Shown: piece by piece, positions 43,901 through 45,418 of the stretch | Position numbering within the stretch: the stretch's first letter is position 1 | Layout of the letters: each line of letters opens with the position of its first letter | NCBI RefSeq assembly: GCF_030811685.1 | Contig: NZ_JAUSRF010000005.1 | Coordinates: 186,001 to 250,000 of the forward strand | DNA from: Neorhizobium huautlense | GTDB lineage: Bacteria > Pseudomonadota > Alphaproteobacteria > Rhizobiales > Rhizobiaceae | DNA length: 64,000 bases | Reading direction: 5' to 3' | Notes under the pieces: model-generated | What the model saw: the letters and a program-made list of their open reading frames with translations, nothing else | The model's database searches: none | Told to the model about the DNA's origin: nothing | Program-made: the position numbers and the translations under genes

Positions 43901-45188
43901 CACGGCACTCTCCGGCCAGCTGCCGACGGCGACAGATCCCGAAGGCCAGCCGGTCAGCTATTCTCTCGGTGTCGATGCTGCACATGGCCGCGTCACCATC
44001 GATGCGAATGGTGTCTATCGTTACGTGCCGAACCGCAATTACAGCGGCACCGATGTCTTCACCTATGTCGTTAGCGACGGGGTGACGAGCGCGACATATC
44101 GCGTCGTCATCGAGGTCACGCCGATCAATGATGCGCCGGTGGGCTCCGATGCCGCCATTTCAGTGCCACAGGATGCGATCTCGACCGGCACCCTGCCGCC
44201 CGCCGTCGATCCGGAAGGCGAGCCGCTCACCTATGGTGTCGGCCAGCAGCCGGCCCATGGCACGCTGGTCATCCTGCCGGATGGCACCTATCGCTATCAG
44301 CCGGCCCCCGGCTATTACGGTTCGGACAGCTTTGTTTATACGGTCAGCGACGGCGAAAACGTCTCGTCCTACACGGTAACGATCACCGTCGTTTCCGCCA
44401 ATAACCCTCAGCCGCCGCAACCGCCGGAGCCACCGCCGGGCACCAACGAATATCTGCCCCCGGCGCCCAATCTGGGTGGCGAGGCCCCGACCGTGACGTG
44501 GACGCCCGACGACAGCAGCACAGGCGGCACGTTTGCGCCGGCCAGCGGTTCCGTCATGGAAAGCCTCAACGGTATCGCCGGGGATATCGGCGAGAATGGC
44601 CCGATCAACAGCGTTACCAACTCGATCCGCTCGCTCAACGGCATCGGCTCGCTGCCGGATGAGGGCGCCGTGCTGCACGCCGCCCGCCAGATCAGCGAAT
44701 GGATCGAGAGCGGCCGCCGCATCGATGAATTCACGGTCGGTTTCTACAAGGGTGGATCGAATACCCGTCTGTTCGATGGCCGGGATTCGCTGACCTGGTT
44801 CAGCGTCGATACGATGATCTATGCCGGCCAGCTCTACATCATGCCGTCACCCGGTTACGGCGATGGCGCGGCCTTCACGGTCACGCTGGCAGACGGTTCG
44901 CCATTGCCCGGCTGGCTGCGCGCCACCCGCCAGGGTGTCGTGATCGGCCAGCCACCCGCGGGCCTGCCATCCATCGATATCCGCATCAGCGGCATCTCGC
45001 CGGAAGGTGAACCGGTTGCCGATGATGTCCGTATCGACCTGATGAACGGCTCGATCATGAACCACGAAAGCGACCGCGAGGCGCTGCTGATCCCCAGCCT
45101 GTTCTCCGACGAGCTGCAATATCAGCTGACCATGGGCGAGGATGCGGCGTCCGATCTGTCGCGGGCACTGGCCCAATGGCGGGAGTAG
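16959..45188 (+). CDS. Giant (9,409-residue) DUF4347/cadherin-like repeat exoprotein
   Basis: One uninterrupted 28.2-kb frame starts at ATG 16959 behind GGAAGG. Residues 1-30 are strongly basic; LEQRIAFDAA (35-44) resembles the LEPR-XLL motif found at the start of giant repetitive proteins. DUF4347 spans about 105-270. A WD/NHL-like beta-rich segment (about 275-530), an SdrD-B/Cna-B-like domain (536-645, FDDNNGNGTFDAG) and a beta-sandwich-like region (646-835) follow. Residues about 840-9145 are some 80 tandem cadherin/Ig-like repeats of several classes, most joined by VNDAP. A Pro-rich linker (PQPPQPPEPPPG) and a unique 245-residue C-terminal domain end it. DxDGD-type loops suggest calcium binding. 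I see no RTX nonapeptides, LPXTG or PEP-CTERM signal, and only one cysteine (205). Probable surface adhesin or matrix protein exported by the divergent cassette. Role and export route are inferred. Confidence 0.93.
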   Translation: MNEHFTRPKKPLSKKKAKPQKARGQDRLGSMLMELEQRIAFDAAGAATVEHAQEKDQSATHDTAAKTVSDTRDSDALTRALAAAAEGAHADVQPTTEAAASDAGRQVVVVDSSVPNYESLLAGIEGDFDVVVLEKGRDGVEQLAEALRGLDNVQSIHIISHGDEGRLYLGTATLTVESMADEYADELQSLRSSLRDDADILIYGCDFARGELGESAARMMSYQTGADIAASDDTTGATTKGGDWTLEYRYGEVTTKSIISADAQEHYAELLNVQASVGSGAVLVSSERTIYSVDLATGKATAITVVPATVGGITMSDTINSLAVDQANGLIYYTDSASVNTNRALFAYDFINNNHILIDNDLGSNGALTNVVIGTRGVGSGAAAFNAGSLFLGVESGAGDAQIWRLTFSADGRTLAGVSTFGSNLASTDWGDFAIDTANGNLLSITGTGITRFNLTTGAAVAGTFTNPGGTQGATDAAGNSYVVGTLTTGGTPIIQRFNPTTGATIGSALTITTNGTTALATAVSDAATWTPPTASIGDIVFDDNNGNGTFDAGVDGGISGVTVQLVDDVNNNGVADAGERVIATDTTNINGAYLFTGVLPGQYVVRVTDTNGALGTAPATTATTRTVSIGAIGASVLSADFGYNAVGPTIDLNSGTVTQEIVGNGANPGGSGWTVSGTGSIVNGGFAWTNSAATGTITQTGLSGWNDGLAPSGATQLTFDVGWSNNATILGVSTDNTTPATLEISIGGVVYARVSTGVVGGNPNTATITYLNGASGSPTTVAASAVNTAAWTRTAVTINLPSTVSASGPLVFSYNSTGGLLGLAPSTDDIFVDNVSALTNVDAVAGNNYAATYTENGAAVNIAAVAASVRDLDSANMRSATIVLTNAQAGDLLALGSLPSGITGSIDNSVAGQITINLTGNATKAAYATAIRNITFSNSGDTPATTDRIINVSVNDGAISSPLATATISVIAVNDDPVNTLPAGGWTTNEDTNVTLTGLSIADPDAGTGAMTVTLSVGTGTLLATSSGGVTVTGSGSSITLTGTLTAINAYLAGSSAPVYVPVADANGAVTLTMVTNDGGNTGIGGVKTDTDTRTITINPVNDAPILDLDSTVAGTGFATSYTENAAGVAITSAAGTSVIDVDNTNMASATVVITNGQAGDILAMASTLPGNITVSYNAATFTLTLTGSDTKANYQSYLAQVRYSSTSDNPTNGGTATSRSINVTVSDGALNSNTAVATVAVTAVNDAPVNTIPVGWTTNEDTSVALTGLAVTDLDAASGTITVRLSVPTGVLTATAGGSVGVTGSGTGILTLTGTLANINAYLASASAPVYVPVADANGAVTLTMTTNDGGNTGGGALTDTDTATITITPVNDAPTLDLSAGGSGTGYSTSYTENGTGVAIAASDVVIADVDNGTMASLRVQITNGQAGDLLSVAGSLPPGITIQSYDSATFTLTLSGSASISAYQTALQQIRYLSSSENPSTVTRNISVTVNDGGLNSNTAIASVNVIAVNDAPVNTVPGAQSIPEDTMTAISGVQVGDVDSTNVTVTLTVNNGILSPTVTNSGTVTGVGTSTVTVSGTLAQVNAVLASLRYQGNADFNGSDTLTIVTSDGALTDTDTVAITVTPVADATNDTIAATEDTPVSFNVLTGTGGATADTFANPGRFVSAITQPPAGQGTVTFNADGTITYTPTANFNGQTTFTYTVNSGGVLETATVTINVAAVNDAPVNTLPGAGWTTNEDVAVALSGLSVTDVDAGTGTMTITLSVGSGTITAANAGGVTVANSGTSTITLTGTLASLNAYLASASVPLYNPAANANGSVTLTMTTNDGGNTGSGGPLTDIDTRTITIAAVNDAPVNTLPPTFTVPEDTALSLAGLVISDVDAASGTMTVVLSVNSGLLSATAGGSVTVNGSGTATLTLTGTLTNINAYLASAATRPVFTPTADFNGNVTLTMTTSDGGNTGSGGTLTDVDTSIITVTPVNDAPVLDLDASGAGTGYSTSYTEKGAGVSVVDTDVSIIDIDNANMSGAVITITNAVAGDVLFVNGTLPSGITASYDPANSRLTLSGSASKADYQTALQQVLYRSTSSDPGSTPRSISVTVSDGALNSNIAVTTVTVIPVNDAPVNGLPATFSVNEDTQLTLSGITLADPDAGTGTMTVTFAVNSGTLSATGANGVTVSGTGTASITLTGTLANINAFLGSAAAPKYNPVADFNGSVTLSMTSSDGSLTDVDTSTITVVPVADIVNDTATTAEDTAVAINVSANDTFSNANRTITAVNGTAIAVNGSVAVPNGTVRLNANGTLTFTPAADYNGPASFTYTVSSGGVSETGTVNVTVTPVNDAPVNTVPGSQTTAEDTSLAVSGISVTDIDGDTLTTTVSVTRGTITVTGASGATIGNNNSGTVTISGSASAVNAVLASLRYNPNADYNGSDTITVVTTDGTASDTDTIGITITPVADIVADTVTTLEDTPITFNAITGVGGGSADNFEGTPVLTSVTQPPAGQGTVTFNANGTITYTPAQDFNGQTTFTYTVTSGGVTETATINVNVTPVNDAPVNTVPGSQTMTEDGTLVFSSGAGNAITVGDVDDSNLTVTITAANGTFSLSGIGGLTFTTGNGTSNTTMTFSGSKAAINAALAGASYAPTADYYGTAGGITISTTDGKVGSPTVSSIAVTVTGVADIVDDTASTAENTAVAISVLANDSFENAGRTITAVGGVAITAGGAPVTVANGQVQLTAGGQLIFTPNNAYAGVTSFSYTVTSGGATETANVTVAVAAVNKPPVNTLPPTFTTLEDNALSLVGLSITDPDAGSGNVTVTLSVGSGILTATTANGVTVDGSATGTITLTGSLSAINAYLNSATNRPSFTPAANSVAGVTLTMTTNDNGNTGGPALTDIDTATISITPVNDAPSGADKTVTIAEDGSYTFAVADFGFSDPNDNPANALSGVVITTLPGNGTLTLGGNAVTAGQFIAAGSLGNLVFTPAANANGTALAAFTFQVRDNGGTANGGIDTDQSPNTITFNVTAVNDAPVNNLPGSFVTDEDTSFALTGISVTDVDAGANPITVTLSVNSGTLSATAAGGVSVSGTGTASITLTGTVNQINAYLASANRPLFAPALNANGSVTLTMVTNDGGNTGAGGALSDTDTSVITVNPVNDAPVGAPGSYTINEDTVLNGTLPVATDVDGDTLTYSAGGTAPAHGTLVVNSNGTFTYTPAANYNGSDTFTYRVSDGKVSVEYTVTVGITPVNDAPVAANDAASILATGTASINVLANDTDVDGDVLSVVQVNGSAGGVGLAVAGSGGGTFTIGANGQAVFNPGAAFVDLAAGQTRTSSVTYQVSDGKGGTSFATFTVTVTGVNDAPVSTPIANQSGADAQSVYLNVAGNFSDPDSGDTLTFSQTGLPFGLSISTAGVITGTIDRSASVGSPYSVTVTATDGGGAQVSRTFTWTITNPAPSAIDDTAATTENANVSGNVITNDSDPDGDPIVVSAVGGSAAGIGAAVTGSNGGTFTIGANGAYVFNPGTAFDNLAAGQTRTTSVTYTISDGQGGTATATLTVTVTGTNDAPVAVNDTFTTNEDQPITFDVRSNDSDVDGGTLSVTQINGINITAGNSVTVTNGSVTLNANGTLTFTPNANANGGVSFTYTLSDGQGATATATVNGTIIPVQDPPVAADDTFTTAEDTPATFDVRLNDSDPDNDPLTVTQINGSAISVGGSVTVTGGRVTLNANGTLTFTPSLNYNGNPSFTYTISDGNGNTATATVNGTVTPVQDPPVAVNDTFTTAEDTAVTFDVRLNDSDPDSDPLTVTQINGTNITAGNSIAITGGTVTLNANGTLTFTPAANYFGSPSFNYTLSDGQGNTATATVNGTVTPVNDAPVAGNDTFSTAEDNAVDISVLTNDSDIDGDTLTISQVNGSAIAVGSSVFVSNGSVRLNANGTLTFTPAANYNGPISFNYTVSDGNGGSATATVSGNVTPVNDAPTVVNDSFTTNEDTAITFDPRANDSDVDGDAISITAINGTAIAVNGSVAVTGGSVTLDADGRLTFTPNANFNGAVSFTYTVSDGLLSTTGTINGTITPVNDAPVSSDVTVGVNEDAVLSGNLPAATDVDTGDVVTYAVGSTSPAHGSVVINADGTYTYTPYPNFNGRDAFTFIVSDGKGGTNEYTVTINVAPVNDDPTAGTLPNRASADSASINLNLSGFFSDVDGDTLTYSQTGLPSGLSISAAGVITGTIDRQASIGGPDGNGVYTVTVTANDGNGGTVTRSFTYTVTNPAPIAVGDSFTTPEDTPYTINVLANDSDPDGDPLVVTSASAVNGTVTIGANGQITYRPNSNFNGTDTIVYTISDGNGGTATATVAVTVTPVNDDPVGGTIPDRTRNDGDADTLDVRGFFSDPDGDTLTYTVSGLPDGLTFNGTSITGTIASGASGPTGEKVFTVTVTANDGKGGVTPVTFRYTVLNLPPVAGDDTVNTTEDTPVDILVLANDNDPDRDTLSIVRVDNRDLTLNTPLAIAHGTVTLLVGQDGKPFLRFTPNANYNGAESFTYTIDDGNGGVATATVRINIAAVPDAPVVVKDLPDIVRADGQTLALDTGDFFTDPDGDDLNFTVTGLPAGLNFDAATGTILGAIDKNASKFNGGVYTIVITAHDGPNGTGNSISQDFILTVTNPGPTAVNDAITVAEDTTISFNPVNGDGITGIGTTAGIDIDPDGDPLTITAVSAGHGTVTIGPDGVTLTYTPNANYNGVDTIVYTIDDGNGGVSTATVRVTITAVNDAPVATPIPDRTDGDTQPVDFSVAPYFSDIDSPTLTFQVTNLPPGLNLDPATGRITGTLTNTASNGGPYQVTITALDGAGGVTSQTITWNVTDQPPYAVNDVLPGTVLEGGTGSGNWIGNDVDDDPIFLSQVNGSAANIGVAVAGSQGGSFTVNADGTYSFSAGSDFTDLGAGQTRTTVIHYTIRDADGSSSTATIAVTVTGVNTAPTQPVTLPSVTMAESQTVSGTQLAYGSFFIDPDLGDTLTFSATGLPPGLTMRPDGTIVGTIDNDAAGPSGSATYTVTVVANDRTNGGLSTSQTFQFTVTNPAPIAVNDSISTPEDTPIDSIDVLDNDSDPDGDTISLDPDFDPIAANGTVTVNPDGTLRYVPNLDFNGTDTIVYRITDGQGGYSTGIVTVNVNASNDPPITSPIADMQRNDYELISFDTSSHFVDPEGDTLTYTIDGLPPGLTYDATTGVISGRIASDASGPMGSRSYVVSVTATDPFDQASTIQFVYIINNVAPDARDDVATTNEDTPVDIDILANDVDLDNDARTVIFVNGVNLTLNGPAVGTTNGSVQLVLNAGGEAVLRFTPATNFHGTESFTYSISDGNGGSDTASVTVTVNPVNDAPTASPVPNQTQADGSNFSLDVSSYFNDVDGDDLDYVVSNLPPGLTYDAETGIISGRLAANASVGSPYTVTITAYDRLGQPGGPGLPASTSFRFTVTNPPPVAVDDSYTTAEDTPITFNPVTDTDGADSDPDGDPLTLVSIDGQAIAPNGSVTVSNGVIAMDALGNLTFTPAANFYGNVAISYRISDGNGGFDDGLISIAVTPVNDPAIIDLNGAGAGVDRTVDFVEGGPAVAIATPDASVFDVEGSIVSMDIVFGGFTGNGVLEVTHLNGVVDIAYGTASSGTLAFGGTTFRYTYSGNNLHIENAAGPDVIVPDADLSAFLRAISYENRSDNPAPGVRTLSFTVTDTLGAVSAAAVTSINVIPVNDAPIAVDDTGTTTENAVLNGGSVLANDSDPEGQSFTIVRVGTAGAVGAPVAGSTGGSFVFNADGTYTFNPGTSFDDLQVGESRTTSVTYTIRDPDGAESTATLTITVTGENDAPTGGTSTIPVTEDTVATGTLTAFDADGDTLSFAVATQPSRGTVTISPNGAYTYTPAANYNGPDSFTYTVNDGRTTVTFTVAVNVVAVPDAPVATPIPPQSYNDSDPVSINVSGYFSDPDGDTLTFTESGLPDGLSINAQGLITGTLASDASVTGPYTITITARDPAGNTVAQNFTLAVANPAPIAHDDLVQTGENQTSIGSVFDDNGAGEDIDPDGDDFTVSAVNGVAGGVGTVVTGSAGGTFLIDANGDYRFEPGTAFDALRAGETRATSVTYTISDGQGGFSTATLTVIVTGTNDAPIGSNGTGTVAEDGVLTAPLPAVTDAEGDTLSYAVGTAPANGAVVIRQNGTYTYTPNPDFNGTDTFTYTVGDGTDTVTYTMTITVTAVNDAPVMQDVSVSTNEDTTYSGQIIAVDVDNVANTLVYGPYAPPAHGTVTVNPNGTYTYTPALNYYGTDSFQVIVTDPGGLTDIATVTITVNPVNDAPVAVNDNASTTQGTAITGNVIVGSDSDPDGDAILVTAVNGAASVGVPVTGSNGGTFIIGADGAYSFDPGTAFNDLQAGQTRNTTITYQISDPGGLTATAVLTVTVSGANDAPVGGPLPDQTWSDGQAITYPVAANFSDPDGDTLTFSADGLPSGLDIDPDTGEISGTIDRSASGATGRLDYTVTVTASDGNGGTVSQSFVLTVTNPAPTAVADNFTVAEGGVLGGNVLTGGGNGPDTDPDGDDLAVSLVSQPAHGTLTLNADGTFTYVPTAFFNGTDTFVYQIDDGNGGISSATVTITVTPVNDAPVAADDTFAIDEDGSVTINVLANDSDIDRDTLFVSQINGQAISLGNPVTVIGGTVSLNANGTITFTAAANYNGSPSFTYTVSDGTLTDEATVSGLVRPINDAPVNTLPANYSMLEDGTLTLANISVTDVDAGNGAIRVTLNVSGGTLSAFSGGNVNVTGGGTGTIVLTGTLANINAYLGSAVAPVFRPIENSSAAVTLTMTTSDGGNTGAGGELTATSQSTIFIQPVNDVPVAEDQSITTAEDTPVSGTIAASDADGDPLTFTVSTQPQHGTVSIDNAGRYVYTPALDYNGSDSFRVEISDGQGGVRTVTVSVAISPVNDAPTAADAAFSMDEDGGPVTGSLPIATDREGTPVTYAVGSQPGNGTVSITPTGGYTYTPRADFNGTDTFTYTVSDGQASSSYTVTVTVRPVNDAPVAVDVEVTTPRNQTVGGQLTAVDVDNDPLTFALGAQASNGVATVDAAGNYTYTPDADYFGEDTFTYTVFDGTVTITRTVTIDVGSNNAPPVAGNYNFTINEDTTLTGQVEATDPDAGDTPRFSVATGPTHGTVTMDIDGNFIYTPTGNYFGTDQFTFRVSDGQTSIIRTVSITIDPVNDAPVGSNATISVTEDVTTTGTLPRATDPEGSAVTYALGSIVPDNGQVTIAPNGTYTYVPNPDFYGQDTFTYTVRDADGAFNTYTVTVNVLGVNDAPRAGNWADSTPEDTPKTGQLPEAEDPDGDDPDITYAVGTGPAHGTVTITSTGQYTYTPAANFYGTDSFTYTVSDGQASNTYTVTMNVTPVNDAPVGSDTAITVTEDTPYTNRLPVATDPEGSAVSYGLGTAPANGTVTINIDGTYTYIPRQDYFGQDSFEYTVSDGVDTATYTVTVTVTPVNDAPRGSDVTLPATEDQPLNGQFPVAIDPEGSPVTYGLGSQPDHGTVTLGGGRNFTYTPAPDFFGQDTFTYTVSDGTATATYTVTINVAPVNDAPVGFDGAITVTEDTPYNGILPVATDIDSDTLTYALVDQAGHGTVTVLGNGRYTYVPAADYVGPDFFIYSVTDGDATVEYRIEITVTNVNDAPRGADLTVTMPEDSLSSGRLPVAVDPEGSNVTYAIAGGPAHGTATVDAQGNYTYRPNPDYYGQDTFTYTVSDGVAFNTYTVTVNVTPVNDAPRASDITITANEDQTFTGTLPVAVDPEGQPFTYGLGSQPANGTATVSANGTFTYTPNPDYDGPDSFTYTVTDGSATSTYTVTVNVQGENDPPRGSDVTINATEDQAYSGRLPIAVDPEGQPLQYGVGSILPQHGTVSVQTNGDFIYTPAADYYGPDSFTYTVTDGVNTVSYTVTVNVANVNDAPRSNNISINASEDQTYNGNLPPAIDPEGQSFTYGLGSQPAHGTVVINPDGTFSYTPAADYSGTDTFQFTVSDGAATNIYTVTVNVGGVNDPPRGSDDAITVTEDQAYSGQLPTAVDPEGDDVTYAVGAQPSHGTVTIGPDGDYVYTPYPDYFGADSFTYTVSDGSATATYTVSITVNGVNDAPRANDTEISVLEDEVYTGRLPVAIDPEGQPFTYGPGQLAPAHGTVTISANGEFVYTPARDYNGPDRFEYTVTDGAGTSTYIVEVTVGPDNDAPVGSNITITPVEDQVYSGQFPVAFDPDGDPVTYGIGAQPVNGTVTVGPGRNFTYTPYPDYSGPDTFTYTVTDGDAMQTYTVTVNVQGVNDAPRGSDASIVAVEDEAYSGTLPPAIDPEGEQVFYGAGPQGPLHGTVTISTNGDYVYTPNADYNGPDSFTYTVSDGDKTATYTVTISVTAVNDAPRGSDLSISIEEDETASGTLPVATDPDNANLTYGLGVAPLNGTATVGPNGTYTYVPNPDYNGPDSFTYTVTDGTAISTYTVTINVAAQNDPPIGFDGTATVTEDVPYDGRLPLASDPEGEQLTYALAGQAAHGTVTVLGDGTYRYTPAANYFGSDSFTYSVTDGVNTIVRTITVTVLPVNDPPVGSNHAFTVAEDGSASGTLPVAIDPDNTNLTYGLGTAPAHGVVTVRPNGTYTYVPAANYFGADSFTYTVSDGSLTSTYTVTVNVTPVPDAPVGANGNINVIEDVPFDGRLPVATDADGDPLSYALVGQAGHGTVTVNADGTYRYVPAADYYGRDSFTYSVTDGVFTRQYTISINVVPVNDAPQGSDAVIAAQEDTVTNGRLPIATDPDGDRLTYSLGAGPVYGRVTVNADGTFTYTPGRNFNGTDTFTYTVSDGTSISTYTATVNVAPVNDAPEGSDLSITVGPNVTSTGALPIALDADGTPVTYALADGPAHGTVTVTADGRYSYTPAAGYGGPDSFTYTVSDGTLSTTYTVTINVTAPNAPPVAADLAATTPEDTALSGQLPTATDPEGQPVSYSLGVDAAHGRVTIDANGVYRYVPNRNYSGTDVFTYVVSDGVTSATYRVVIEVTPINDAPVGSDAAISVPQDAISTGTLPPAVDPEGEPLTYGVGQQPAHGTLVILPDGTYRYQPAPGYYGSDSFVYTVSDGENVSSYTVTITVVSANNPQPPQPPEPPPGTNEYLPPAPNLGGEAPTVTWTPDDSSTGGTFAPASGSVMESLNGIAGDIGENGPINSVTNSIRSLNGIGSLPDEGAVLHAARQISEWIESGRRIDEFTVGFYKGGSNTRLFDGRDSLTWFSVDTMIYAGQLYIMPSPGYGDGAAFTVTLADGSPLPGWLRATRQGVVIGQPPAGLPSIDIRISGISPEGEPVADDVRIDLMNGSIMNHESDREALLIPSLFSDELQYQLTMGEDAASDLSRALAQWRE
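17055..17093 (+). other. LEPR-XLL-like N-terminal motif of the giant exoprotein
   Basis: Residues 33-45 read MELEQRIAFDAAG, fitting the pattern Leu-Glu-x-Arg-hydrophobic-x-Phe-Asp-Ala/Gly-Ala seen at the N termini of very large repeat proteins (LEPR-XLL domain). It follows a Lys/Arg-rich stretch and is not a Sec signal peptide. It is a good candidate for the address tag read by the neighbouring PqqD/M50/HlyD cassette; that role is inference. Confidence 0.65.
17271..17768 (+). other. DUF4347 domain with caspase-like His/Cys pattern
   Basis: Residues about 105-270 of the giant protein match DUF4347: a beta-strand VVVVDSS, an LAGIEGDFDVVVLEKGRDG unit, a SIHIISHGDEGRLYLG segment and ADILIYGCDFARGE. 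The His161-Gly pair after a hydrophobic strand, and Cys205 at the end of the next core strand, are arranged as in clan CD cysteine peptidases (caspase, CHAT, gingipain, MARTX CPD). This could mean autoprocessing after export. The catalytic interpretation is mine and unproven. Confidence 0.6.
18564..18893 (+). other. SdrD B-like (Cna-B type) domain in the giant exoprotein
   Basis: Residues 536-645 have the SdrD-B pattern: SIGDIVFDDNNGNGTFDAG, a second acidic loop DDVNNNGVADAGE, GAYLFTGVLPGQYVVRV and a closing strand ending DFGYN. In staphylococcal and other surface proteins these calcium-binding beta-sandwich domains serve as stalk modules. It separates the N-terminal region from the repeat array. 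Confidence 0.7.
19480..37563 (+). repeat. Mixed cadherin/Ig-like repeat array, N-terminal two thirds
   Basis: About 6,000 residues of tandem beta-sandwich repeats of at least four types. The first is a roughly 120-residue type with TNEDTSVALTGLAVTDLDA and TLTGTLANINAYLASA. The second is a roughly 95-residue tandem-95 type with TAEDTAVTFDVRLNDSDPD and LNANGTLTFTPAANYNG. The third is a VCBS-like type with GGTFTIGANG, FNPGTAFDNLAAGQTRTTSV and TYTISDGQGG. The fourth is a putative-Ig (He_PIG) type with SGLPSGLSI and GVITGTIDRSAS, normally ending in TNPAP. Types alternate in blocks, for example four consecutive tandem-95 units near 27650-28900. Nucleotide similarity between units is high around the VNDAP linker. 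Confidence 0.85.
37564..44400 (+). repeat. Uniform array of 25 repeats of about 91 residues
   Basis: I count 25 consecutive units by their linker (VNDAP and variants NDPP, NAPP, PDAP) over about 6,840 bases, averaging close to 91 residues. Each runs: short strand (GSDVTI type), acidic ED pair, GxLPVAxDPEG, TYGLGxxPAHGTVT, xxNGxYTYTPxxDYxGxDSFTYTVSDG, xTYTVTVNV, VNDAP. They resemble Big_9/cadherin-like tandem-95 units. The period is far more even than in the upstream array, which points to more recent expansion. Confidence 0.85.
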
Positions 45189-45205
45189 GGGCGGCGGGAG
45201 TAGGG
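45178..45205 (+). repeat. Short tandem duplication across the stop codon of the giant gene
   Basis: GGCGGGAGTAGGG occurs at 45178-45190 and again at 45193-45205, separated by GC. The first copy contains the TAG stop codon of the giant gene, and the second supplies another TAG in the same frame 15 bases later. Confidence 0.75.
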
Positions 45206-45228
45206 ACAAGCGTCGTCTGAACAAGGTG

Positions 45229-45268
45229 AGGCATGGCTGCTTTCGGTGGCCATGCCTTTTTCTTTTTA
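45229..45268 (+). terminator. Rho-independent terminator of the giant exoprotein gene
   Basis: GGCATGGC (45230-45237) and GCCATGCC (45249-45256) form an 8-bp stem, extended by an A-T pair, with an 11-base loop. It is followed directly by a T-rich run (TTTTTCTTTTT). It lies about 40 bases after the stop codon and separates the giant gene from the PspA operon. Confidence 0.88.
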
Positions 45269-45344
45269 TCTTCAATGTCATACGTCAGCCTTGAACCTGC
45301 GCCTGCTGCTCGGCTCCGCGTCGTGCAGCCGCAAGGCGGCGTCA

Positions 45345-45418
45345 TTGCGGTTTTCCGCAACTCAAAATGGGTGTTTCTACCCTTGAAAGCACTAAAGCGG
45401 TGCTTTACATATTTAAGC
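45345..45418 (+). promoter_or_regulatory. Promoter with spacer operator for the pspA operon, apparently leaderless
   Basis: A -35 TTGAAA (45383-45388) and -10 TACATA (45406-45411) are spaced 17 bases apart. The expected start point, about seven bases further, coincides with the ATG at 45419, which has no Shine-Dalgarno, so the mRNA may be leaderless. A 7-bp inverted repeat, AAAGCAC (45386-45392) and GTGCTTT (45400-45406), fills the spacer, an ideal repressor site. A second hairpin, TTGCGG/CCGCAA at 45345-45360, lies just upstream of the -35. Confidence 0.5.

Noticed and set aside
19480..44400. Regularly spaced DNA repeats reminiscent of a CRISPR array
   Set aside because: Period is about 270-360 bases, repeats are in frame with a conserved protein linker and there are no unique spacers or cas genes.
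44400..45188. A C-terminal RTX/type I secretion signal on the giant protein
   Set aside because: I looked for GGxGxDxUx nonapeptides and found none in the C-terminal domain.
45233..45418. Extension of the pspA frame upstream of 45419
   Set aside because: It would start inside the terminator hairpin and cross the promoter; the translation has no recognisable character.
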